Assembly: GCA_946186125.1 (NCBI GenBank)
Contig: CAMHLZ010000033.1
Coordinates: 1 to 39,379, forward strand
From: an uncultured Lachnospira sp.
GTDB taxonomy: Bacteria; Bacillota; Clostridia; Lachnospirales; Lachnospiraceae
Length of the DNA stretch: 39,379 bases
Direction: 5' to 3'
Positions within the stretch are counted from its first letter, which is position 1. Each line of letters starts with the position of its first letter. The notes beneath the pieces are model-generated. The model was not told the DNA's origin, did not search any database, and saw nothing but the letters and a program-made list of their open reading frames with translations. Shown piece by piece: positions 33,119-39,379 of the stretch. Both the position numbers and the translations under genes were made by a program.

Positions 33119-34162
33119 TCAATTTTGTATCTTGCCCATTTCTTTTAATGCCTGTCTTATTCCCTCGTATACTCCTGCTGCTGATTTTCTTTTTCCATCT
33201 TCTGAAGTCAGTATCTGTAAATCCGACTGGTTTGTGATAAATCCTAACTCAACAAGTGCTGACGGCACGTTAACATACCTTACAACATATATAGACTTTC
33301 CATCTTCAAGCCCCATGTCAAAAGTGCCAAGACTCTTAACGACATTTTTTTGAAGAATACCGGCCAGCCAGTATGATGTGCCAAAGGCTTCACCATTCAC
33401 ACTATTATAAAGTACGCTTGTTCCATTAATACCTGCATCCTGGTACCAGTTTATATGCACACTCACAAACAAATCTGGTGAAAATGTATTTGCAAACGCT
33501 GCCCTTTCCTCAACCGAATGATAGTAATCTTCTCCTCTTGTGCTTATAATCTGAATATCGCTTCCCGCATTCATTTCTTCTATTTTTCTGCATACTGAAA
33601 GATTAATATCTTTCTCATATATATTATTGACATTGGCACCCACATCAAATCCACCATGCCCAGGGTCAATCACTACTACAGGTTTGCTTCTGTCAATAGG
33701 AAAGAATCTTACATATAACCATCCATTGTTAACATCCCATTTTGTCTGATAATAGTCATTAAGAATTATTTCAATATTCAATTTCCCATTCTCAGATTTG
33801 TATGAAATCCCTTCTGTTTTATCTGTTGTATTAATAACCTTAGTTACATCTATATTATCTTTATTAAGTTCAAAGTATATATTGACGCGTTTTTCGATAA
33901 TATCATATGTTACATCGATATCATCATAGTCAATTGAATCCGGTAACGGAATTTCCATATTGTCATCGCGGTTCATTTCCATGGAGATATGATGTCCTTC
34001 TCCGTTATTATCCTCGTTTTTTGTCAAATATACCTGATTGACTGTCTTAGTATTTACTCTTTCAGTCGGTATCAACTCAAAAACAATAATTATACAAATC
34101 AGAAAAATAATGCCGGATAGAGCGGCATAATCTACTGTTCTATCGTTCATACTTACATTCAT
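33119..34162 (-). CDS. Membrane-anchored N-acetylmuramoyl-L-alanine amidase (Amidase_3)
   Basis: The 347-residue product has one N-terminal membrane helix (about 13-30), a beta-rich AMIN-like stretch (about 70-155), and an Amidase_3 domain. Zinc ligands are His169 in VVIDPGHGG, Glu183 in YEKDINL and His236 in VSVHIN; the catalytic Glu lies in ALVELGFITN. It cuts the bond between muramic acid and the peptide stem outside the membrane. The start lies 14 bases after the cysteine protease gene, so the two envelope enzymes are probably made together. No clear regulator is seen. Confidence 0.93.
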   Translation of the reverse strand: MNVSMNDRTVDYAALSGIIFLICIIIVFELIPTERVNTKTVNQVYLTKNEDNNGEGHHISMEMNRDDNMEIPLPDSIDYDDIDVTYDIIEKRVNIYFELNKDNIDVTKVINTTDKTEGISYKSENGKLNIEIILNDYYQTKWDVNNGWLYVRFFPIDRSKPVVVIDPGHGGFDVGANVNNIYEKDINLSVCRKIEEMNAGSDIQIISTRGEDYYHSVEERAAFANTFSPDLFVSVHINWYQDAGINGTSVLYNSVNGEAFGTSYWLAGILQKNVVKSLGTFDMGLEDGKSIYVVRYVNVPSALVELGFITNQSDLQILTSEDGKRKSAAGVYEGIRQALKEMGKIQN

Positions 34163-34176
34163 CTCATTTTCTATAA

Positions 34177-35892
34177 CTATTCTTCTGCATCATTTGTATA
34201 TGTCTTAAGGCAAACATTACACATGTGCTTGTTTTCTGTATTTTCCCATTCTATTCCCTTAAGGCTGATATATCCACGCCCATCTGAAATATCTACTGTC
34301 TCTGTGGCATAATCATTCTTAAATTCAACTGCCACCGGTCTCTCTGAACCCGGTGTCTTGATTTTTACGATTATAGCATACTCCTGTCCCTTATTCAAAT
34401 GTATGGTTTTATCTATATTTACAGTATAATATCCTGCATTCTTAAGTGTTCCGGTCACTACCGGGTCACCTCTTCGACTTAATGCTGTTGTTCCATCATA
34501 TTTTTCACAAAAATATATGCTGTACTCTGTATTAGGTCCGATAGAATAAAAACCTACAGCTTTTAGTTCTTCTTCTCCTTCACTTTTATATACATTTGAA
34601 AAATACGCCTCTTCTTTTCCGTACCCTACCTGTCCGACCCACCCGCATAAATCTGATTGGTATATATTATCGTAGTTATCTTTATCTTCAACTTTCGTAT
34701 ATGCAACGTTATAGTTTCCTATATTCGAGTCATAATAAGATACATAAAAATCTCCATTTGTACCAAATGATTCTCCCCAACTGTTACGGCATATAAATGC
34801 CCCATCTCCCTCTACTTCAGAGTTAAAATTATTTTTATCGTAATTATCATCCCAGCCAATAATCACTATGTCATGATTCGGTATTTCATCTCCGTCATAA
34901 CAATAGCTGTTTGTCGCTTTATTATAATAAGCTGACTCAACCAGTCTTGAATTAGTATTCGCTGCATATAATGAGCTTTGTACACCGCCATATTTTAATA
35001 TAGTCATCTTTATCTCTTTATAATCTTTTGCAGGTATTATCTGCACTTCCTGAACATGTTTAACCGGAGGTATGTCTGAATTGGTAATCCCATCACCATA
35101 TGGATCATCCTCCTCAAACACAGGTCCCTGCCATGCCGTAAAATACGCTACAGCCATCTGATAATCCCCACCCTGATTGCTTGTGAGATTATATGAATTA
35201 TTCATGGTCAGATGGTCTTCTGAAAAATCACATACCTCCTCAGGTAATAATGTGCTCTCTACTGCTGACAATGCCGCAAAAGCCCAGCATGTACCAAAAT
35301 TCCCCTGATTCTTAACACCGTTTATACGTTCTTCTTCTTCATAATTATAGTATGACGGTAATACAGTATTATCCTGATTGGTATTTACAATATTCATCTG
35401 ATTTGTTGCCGCATCCCACACATAGCTGTATTCAAACATCTCTGACAAAGCCTGAAGTGATATAAACAATCCCTTTGTATTCACTTCAACCGGTATTATA
35501 TCATCTGACAATACACCATTTTTCGTAATGACTGAATCAATCGGACTTATCTGCAGCACTACATCTCCTCTGGTGATTTTTATTGTGTTATCAGAATGTA
35601 CTTTTGCAGCACAATTAAACATTTCACCAATTATTTTTACCGTACACATTAACTGCATATCATCAGACATATACATCGCAATATCATCACTGTTGTACCT
35701 GTTACCATCTATATTAACTACTAATACATTAGCATTTGTACTACTGGCAATTATGTTGTTCCACTGTGTAGGATATTCTTCGATTTCATCGCCTCTTGCA
35801 ACATATTCTCTTTGTTCCATGACAATATACACTGCAATTATTACAATTATTATGCCCGCAATAATGCTTATTATTCTTCCCTTATTTTTCAC
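34177..35892 (-). CDS. Membrane-anchored papain-like cysteine protease (C1) with lectin-like tail
   Basis: The product of about 571 residues starts with a membrane helix (SIIAGIIIVIIAVYIV). A beta domain resembling the copper-amine-oxidase N-terminal-like repeat (about 55-170, GLFISLQALSEMF...VWDAATNQMNI) follows. The C1 domain (about 180-395) shows Gln199 and Cys205 in QGNFGTCWAF, His343 in NHDIVIIGW and Asn373 in RNSWGE (numbered from the GTG at 35901). A lectin-like beta domain (about 420-560) closes it. It should cleave proteins at the outer membrane face. Two GTG starts are possible: 35901 overlaps the previous stop as GTGA, but 35892 has AAGG eight bases upstream and is preferred. Confidence 0.88.
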   Translation of the reverse strand: MKNKGRIISIIAGIIIVIIAVYIVMEQREYVARGDEIEEYPTQWNNIIASSTNANVLVVNIDGNRYNSDDIAMYMSDDMQLMCTVKIIGEMFNCAAKVHSDNTIKITRGDVVLQISPIDSVITKNGVLSDDIIPVEVNTKGLFISLQALSEMFEYSYVWDAATNQMNIVNTNQDNTVLPSYYNYEEEERINGVKNQGNFGTCWAFAALSAVESTLLPEEVCDFSEDHLTMNNSYNLTSNQGGDYQMAVAYFTAWQGPVFEEDDPYGDGITNSDIPPVKHVQEVQIIPAKDYKEIKMTILKYGGVQSSLYAANTNSRLVESAYYNKATNSYCYDGDEIPNHDIVIIGWDDNYDKNNFNSEVEGDGAFICRNSWGESFGTNGDFYVSYYDSNIGNYNVAYTKVEDKDNYDNIYQSDLCGWVGQVGYGKEEAYFSNVYKSEGEEELKAVGFYSIGPNTEYSIYFCEKYDGTTALSRRGDPVVTGTLKNAGYYTVNIDKTIHLNKGQEYAIIVKIKTPGSERPVAVEFKNDYATETVDISDGRGYISLKGIEWENTENKHMCNVCLKTYTNDAEE

Positions 35893-35897
35893 TAATT

Positions 35898-37046
35898 TCA
35901 CCTTTTTCTTTTTGGTGGTTTTTCACCAATAAACTGATAAAAATATGTCTTTAACATTCCATTGTATATTTTACGATTTTTTGTAGCTTTCAGTCCCATA
36001 TCATTTTCGGTTTTATCATATGAAGTTATTACATATGCTGACCATTTATCTAAATTTCTGTATCGTTCTCCAAAGGAACCATAGATTTCCTTCAATGCCT
36101 CGCGTTCTTCAAGCCGTTCCCCATACGGTGGGTTAGTTATTATAAAACCATATGGTTTCGGATGATTCAACTGACTCACCGGTCTTTGCTGAAAATGTAT
36201 CATATCAAGCACTCCGGCATCATCTGCATTTTTCCGCGCCGCCTTTATTATCTCTCCATCAATATCATACCCCTGTATATCCGTATTGTTATCATATTCA
36301 ATAATATCATTTGCTTCATCTATGGCGTCATACCAGCATTTTCTCGGAATAAGGTTACTCCATTCCTCTGCCGTAAATTCTCTGTTCATTCCCGGTGCTA
36401 TATTTGCAGCTATCATAGCTGCCTCAATCGGAAATGTTCCGCTGCCACAAAACGGATCAACTAATATCCTGTCCTTCTTCCACGGCGTCAGCATTATTAG
36501 TGCTGCGGCTAATGTTTCCGTAATAGGTGCTTTTGACGTCAGTCTCCTGTATCCGCGACGGTGTAATGATTCACCTGTCGTATCCAAAGCTATTGTTACC
36601 TCGTCCTTATTTAAGAATACTCTGATAGGATATTGCACACCGCTTTCATCAAACCATTCTTTATGATATGCAATCTTAAGACGTTCAACAATAGCTTTTT
36701 TTACTATACTCTGTATATCCGATGTACTAAACAACTTGCTTTTTACTGAAGTCGCTTTCGTTACCCAGAACTTCCCGTCTTCCGGAATATAGTTTTCCCA
36801 TAGTATTTTTTTTGTATTTTCAAATAGTTCATCAAATGTATATGCTTTGAATTTGCCGGCTTTTAACAATACTCTTTCTGTAGTTCTTAAGAATACGTTG
36901 CATCGGCAGACAGCCATCGCATCTCCTTCAAAAGTTACTCTTCCATCTTCAACAGATAAAATATCATATCCTAAATCTGTTATTTCTCTTTTTAAAACCG
37001 CCTCTAAGCCAAAATGGCAAGGTGCAATTAATTCGTATTTATCCAT
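35898..37046 (-). CDS. THUMP-domain class I RNA methyltransferase (RlmL/YpsC type)
   Basis: The 382-residue product has an N-terminal ferredoxin-like and THUMP domain (about 1-160, APCHFGLEAVLKREI), then a SAM-dependent methyltransferase domain with VDPFCGSGTFPIEAAMIA (SAM site) and TNPPYGERL (catalytic NPPY). Relatives are annotated as 23S rRNA guanine-N2 methyltransferases or, wrongly, DNA adenine methylases. The ATG at 37046 has AAGGAAG upstream. It heads the operon with the cysteine protease, amidase, rdgB and phosphoesterase genes (gaps of 5 to 17 bases). Confidence 0.93.
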   Translation of the reverse strand: MDKYELIAPCHFGLEAVLKREITDLGYDILSVEDGRVTFEGDAMAVCRCNVFLRTTERVLLKAGKFKAYTFDELFENTKKILWENYIPEDGKFWVTKATSVKSKLFSTSDIQSIVKKAIVERLKIAYHKEWFDESGVQYPIRVFLNKDEVTIALDTTGESLHRRGYRRLTSKAPITETLAAALIMLTPWKKDRILVDPFCGSGTFPIEAAMIAANIAPGMNREFTAEEWSNLIPRKCWYDAIDEANDIIEYDNNTDIQGYDIDGEIIKAARKNADDAGVLDMIHFQQRPVSQLNHPKPYGFIITNPPYGERLEEREALKEIYGSFGERYRNLDKWSAYVITSYDKTENDMGLKATKNRKIYNGMLKTYFYQFIGEKPPKRKR

Positions 37047-37095
37047 TTTTCTTCCTTCCATCACACTCCCCCACATATATATTAAAGTGATATTC

Positions 37096-37389
37096 TCATT
37101 CTGTCAAATCTTTTATGTTAAACTTGTTATATCCACCTTTTAATATTTTTATATTGTAGGAATTTCCTAACATTCGTGCTGCAGCAAAACTTCTTCCACC
37201 TCTTTCACAATAGAGTATTATTGGTGTATTTTTATTCAACTTACTTATATTCATTCTGAATTCCTTAAACGGAATGTTTACTGCTCCTTTGATATGTCCC
37301 CTTCGATAATCTTCTGCGTCTCTTAAATCAATAACAATTGCTTCTTTATGTGCTTTAATGTACATTGCATCTACCTGAACAAAATTCAT
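37096..37389 (-). CDS. Single-domain rhodanese-like protein
   Basis: The 97-residue product is one rhodanese domain: VIDLRDAEDYRRGHIKGAVNIP near 19-40 and the active-site loop CERGGRS with Cys61. It could carry sulfane sulfur in the cytosol, as sulfurtransferase or redox partner. AAGGA lies eight bases before the ATG. It lies 49 bases upstream of the methyltransferase gene, possibly in the same transcript. Confidence 0.93.
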   Translation of the reverse strand: MNFVQVDAMYIKAHKEAIVIDLRDAEDYRRGHIKGAVNIPFKEFRMNISKLNKNTPIILYCERGGRSFAAARMLGNSYNIKILKGGYNKFNIKDLTE

Positions 37390-37473
37390 AATAACATTCC
37401 TTTCGTCTCTACGCCTATTATCTGATATTTTATAATATGATTTTTTGTTCTAATTGTTATTAATCTCATATGT

Positions 37474-37510
37474 AAAAAGCGGCCATTATTCATGGTCGCT
37501 TTTTACTTTA
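37474..37510. terminator. Terminator of the small basic-protein gene
   Basis: AAAAAGCGGCCAT pairs with ATGGTCGCTTTTT, one wobble. On the minus strand it follows the 49-residue gene; the stem is flanked by A and T runs on both sides. Confidence 0.8.
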
Positions 37511-37514
37511 CTTT

Positions 37515-37664
37515 TTAATCCATTTTTGATGAACAATCTGTTGTCTTATCTTCAGTTTTTGTATCTGTCCTATTCTTCGCACTATTCTTTGCTCTGCTCT
37601 TTGCTGTGTTCTTTGAACAATTCTGTTCCTTAGATTTTGTTGAATTTCTTTGATTTTCTGACAT
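37515..37664 (-). CDS. Small basic Lys/Asn/Ser/Thr-rich protein, 49 residues
   Basis: ATG at 37664 lies seven bases after AGGAGG, and the frame runs 49 codons to TAA. The peptide begins MSENQRNSTKSKEQNC and contains repeated SKN/AKN motifs with two Cys; it looks disordered and has no hydrophobic segment. A terminator follows directly. The good ribosome site and biased composition support a real gene, though codon bias from low complexity could mislead. Similar short Ser/Lys/Asn-rich proteins are common hypothetical genes in Lachnospiraceae. Function unknown. Confidence 0.68.
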   Translation of the reverse strand: MSENQRNSTKSKEQNCSKNTAKSRAKNSAKNRTDTKTEDKTTDCSSKMD

Positions 37665-37742
37665 CTGTCTGCCTCCTATTCTTTATTACAAACATAGTAT
37701 TTCTCAGCAAAAAAAAAATATTCATTTTTTTTAAAAAAGTGC

Positions 37743-37771
37743 TTGCATTTTTCGACAAGATACTCTATAAT
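37743..37771 (+). promoter_or_regulatory. Promoter of a candidate small RNA
   Basis: TTGCAT (37743-37748), 17 bases, TATAAT (37766-37771) on the plus strand, with no gene behind it except the candidate RNA. Confidence 0.65.
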
Positions 37772-37777
37772 ATCATT

Positions 37778-37885
37778 TGTAAAGAGAAATAACCCTTCAA
37801 ATGTTTCTTTTTACTTATAACCCCTTATTAATTATTTATACTCCCCTCAAAACGGTCAATGGTTCTCCATTGGCCGTTTTACCAT
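37778..37885 (+). ncRNA. Candidate small regulatory RNA with C-rich motifs
   Basis: A plus-strand promoter is followed by about 70 bases of mostly unstructured sequence with three C-rich motifs, ACCCTT (37792-37797), AACCCCTT (37819-37826) and CTCCCCTC (37841-37848), and then a 14-base-pair hairpin (AAAACGGTCAATGG / CCATTGGCCGTTTT, 37849-37880). No ribosome site or frame is present. C-rich loops complementary to Shine-Dalgarno sequences are typical of Gram-positive trans-acting sRNAs such as RsaE/RoxS and FsrA. The terminator's T-tract is short. The family is not identified. Confidence 0.55.
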
Positions 37886-37905
37886 TGTCATATCCAAATT
37901 ACTCT

Positions 37906-37958
37906 AAATAATTGACCGGCTGACTAAAGATTACCTTTAATCAACCGGTCAATTATTT
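37906..37958 (-). terminator. Terminator of the phospholipase C-like gene
   Basis: A perfect 14-base-pair stem (AAATAATTGACCGG / CCGGTCAATTATTT) with an inner imperfect stem lies 14 bases after the stop. It may also stop plus-strand read-through. Confidence 0.8.
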
Positions 37959-37971
37959 ATTATTCTCTCTA

Positions 37972-38916
37972 TCAGCTTGGTATGCTGCAATCTAGTCCAC
38001 TATGCAATGATATATTCTCAATTGTCTTATTAAGATTTTCAATATTTTCATTTTCAACAAATTCATTTAGTTCATAGAGCACTGTTTTATATTCATCCAG
38101 GGCTGTATCAAATAATTCATCAAAATTCTTTTTTGATATATTTTCTTTTGCCCAGGGATTATACCAGCTTGCCGCTTCTTTGTTTAATACATCTTTATTT
38201 GTTTTCTTCCTCTTTTTCTCAATAAACATTGGAGATATAACTTTCTTTTTCAAAATTTTTTTTTCTATCATTCCTACTATTTTCTTTTTTATACCAAATC
38301 TATCGTTAAATATATAACAACTTTGATTAAATATATTTATTACTAATCTCATCCTTCTTTCACTTAAATTTACATCCGGATATGTTTTTTTAAATGCCGC
38401 TACGAACATCCTTGCTAATCCTTTTAACTCCATATTGTTTATTCGTATTACTTCTTTTCGTCTAAAATCATATAGATCAATATTCATATATCTTTTAATA
38501 TATATACTATCAATTTCTGTTTCTAAATCAACGTGTTTTGAGAAATAGCTCTTTGTCTTATGTTCATAGTCTGTTACTGCATATATATATGGATGGCATA
38601 TTTTATCCAATGTGCAATGTCCCAAAAATCCGGCAAAATATGCCACTCCCAACATTTTCATATCTTCATTTTTTGTCTTTTTTATTATATAAAGAAAATT
38701 TTTTTTAAATTCACCAATATCCTTTGTATGCATTATAGAGCCAATATTTCTTTTATACTGAAATGGAGACAAAAAATAATAAAAGAACAAATCTGGTCCC
38801 TGTATTCCTATATTATACAATTCTCTATGTCGTTTTATTGATTTTTTTACAAAATCATCTCTATAATCTCTTAATGTCTCTTCCCCAAATAAATAATGAA
38901 CTGCAAATCCTGGCAT
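37972..38916 (-). CDS. Zinc-dependent phospholipase C-like protein
   Basis: The 314-residue product begins MPGFAVHYLFGEETL and has the His/Asp-rich pattern of the zinc-dependent phospholipase C family: HRELYNIGIQGPDLFFYY, GFLGHCTLDKICHPYIY and HVDLETEIDSIY. Many Clostridia carry such intracellular relatives without a signal peptide; the present one also lacks one, so it is probably not a secreted toxin. Its substrate is unknown. AAAGGATG lies upstream of the ATG. A TACAAT -10 with a TGn extension (near 38957) may be its promoter; the -35 is poor. Confidence 0.85.
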   Translation of the reverse strand: MPGFAVHYLFGEETLRDYRDDFVKKSIKRHRELYNIGIQGPDLFFYYFLSPFQYKRNIGSIMHTKDIGEFKKNFLYIIKKTKNEDMKMLGVAYFAGFLGHCTLDKICHPYIYAVTDYEHKTKSYFSKHVDLETEIDSIYIKRYMNIDLYDFRRKEVIRINNMELKGLARMFVAAFKKTYPDVNLSERRMRLVINIFNQSCYIFNDRFGIKKKIVGMIEKKILKKKVISPMFIEKKRKKTNKDVLNKEAASWYNPWAKENISKKNFDELFDTALDEYKTVLYELNEFVENENIENLNKTIENISLHSGLDCSIPS

Positions 38917-38993
38917 ATTTTACATCCTTTCTATTCAAGAATCATTTATAATAATTGTACCATATTCTATTTATTTTATGTATTAAATCAAAT

Positions 38994-39036
38994 AAAAAAG
39001 AAGCCACAAATGCACATAACATCTTAGGCTTCTTCT
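38994..39036 (-). terminator. Terminator of the second tRNA cluster
   Basis: AAGAAGCC pairs with GGCTTCTT around a 21-base loop, followed by TTTTATTT on the minus strand, directly after tRNA-Trp. Confidence 0.8.
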
Positions 39037-39041
39037 TTTAG

Positions 39042-39112
39042 CAGGGGATGAGAGAATCGAACTCCCACCAAAGGTTTTGGAGACCCCTATCATACCATTT
39101 GACCAATCCCCT
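39042..39112 (-). tRNA. tRNA-Trp (anticodon CCA)
   Basis: Acceptor AGGGGAT/ATCCCCT, anticodon stem GGGGT/ACCTT (with wobbles) and loop CTCCAAA, discriminator G. Confidence 0.93.
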
Positions 39113-39128
39113 ATATTAAGTTTTCAAA

Positions 39129-39202
39129 CGTGCGCTAGAGGATTCGAACCCCCGACCTTCTGGTCCGTAGCCAGACGCTCTATCCAGCTGAGCTAAGCGC
39201 AC
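39129..39202 (-). tRNA. tRNA-Arg (anticodon ACG)
   Basis: Acceptor GTGCGCT/AGCGCAC, anticodon stem TCTGG/CCAGA with loop CTACGGA; A34 is expected to become inosine. Confidence 0.95.
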
Positions 39203-39222
39203 AATCTACCAAAAAGGTAAAA

Positions 39223-39308
39223 TGCCGGCGACCGGAATCGAACCGGTACGGGAGGTTAGTCCCGCAGGATTTTAAGTCCTGTGCGTCTGCCAGTTCCGCC
39301 ACGCCGGC
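39223..39308 (-). tRNA. tRNA-Leu (anticodon TAA)
   Basis: Acceptor GCCGGCG/CGCCGGC, anticodon stem CAGGA/TCCTG with loop CTTAAAA, and a long variable arm (CGGGACTAACCTCCCG). Confidence 0.95.
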
Positions 39309-39326
39309 ATAGTCTTCACAGACTAA

Positions 39327-39379
39327 TGGGACCTACAGGGCTCGAACCTGTGACCCTCTGCTTGTAAGGCAGATGCTCT
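39327..39379 (-). tRNA. tRNA-Val (anticodon TAC), 5' part outside the window
   Basis: Anticodon stem TCTGC/GCAGA with loop CTTACAA, T arm and 3' acceptor strand AGGTCCC plus A are present; the 5' acceptor strand is cut off by the window end. Confidence 0.9.

Overview
The window looks like chromosome from a low-GC gut-type Firmicute, most likely family Lachnospiraceae (class Clostridia). The support is AT-rich sequence, AGGAGG-type ribosome sites, TTGACA/TGnTATAAT promoters, a T-box in front of pheST, a Firmicutes-style 6S RNA, and families common in Lachnospiraceae (DUF4250, a DUF5717-like giant protein, a zinc-dependent phospholipase C-like protein). Nearly all genes are on the minus strand. 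The species cannot be named from the sequence alone.

Layout. 1-2921: 5' part of a very large DUF5717-like gene with its own promoter and a structured leader. 2956-6429: a secreted-protease operon, a subtilisin (S8) followed by a paralogue that keeps the propeptide but has Ig-like and other domains in place of the catalytic domain. 6447-12878: rarA, a membrane-anchored polysaccharide deacetylase, a DUF4250 gene on the plus strand, clpB, and an exported metallo-beta-lactamase-fold protein with a probable overlapping leader peptide. 12996-16815: pheS-pheT with a Phe T-box. 16809-20351: a YihY/BrkB membrane protein on the plus strand, a large SpoIID-domain protein and 6S RNA. 20400-23206: a small-multidrug-export family protein, hisC and a second PLP aminotransferase.

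23207-28908 is the accessory part. It holds a decayed IS605-type TnpB gene with its right-end hairpins, a helically phased cluster of GGATA/TATCC sites, a Schlafen/AlbA-type ATPase-regulator, a 165-bp MITE-like inverted repeat, and a tandemly duplicated surface-protein locus. The duplicated unit reads promoter, hairpin leader, secreted beta-rich protein, BspA-like leucine-rich-repeat protein, terminator. One copy of the unit is almost complete but carries two frame lesions, the second has lost most of its LRR gene, and the third is only a 56-bp tail.

28909-39379 is housekeeping again: BirA-controlled bioY, pepD, a Dabb protein, five tRNAs (Gln, His, Arg, Gly, Pro), then a compact operon for an RNA methyltransferase, a membrane-anchored papain-like protease, a cell-wall amidase, rdgB and a YfcE-type phosphoesterase. 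After it come a rhodanese, an unlisted 49-residue basic protein, a candidate C-rich small RNA on the plus strand, a phospholipase C-like protein and the start of a second tRNA cluster (Trp, Arg, Leu, Val).

The strongest candidates for something not already described are the orphan-propeptide protein beside the subtilisin, the duplicated two-gene surface locus with its frame lesions, the phased GGATA array, and the C-rich small RNA. None can be called a new system from sequence alone.
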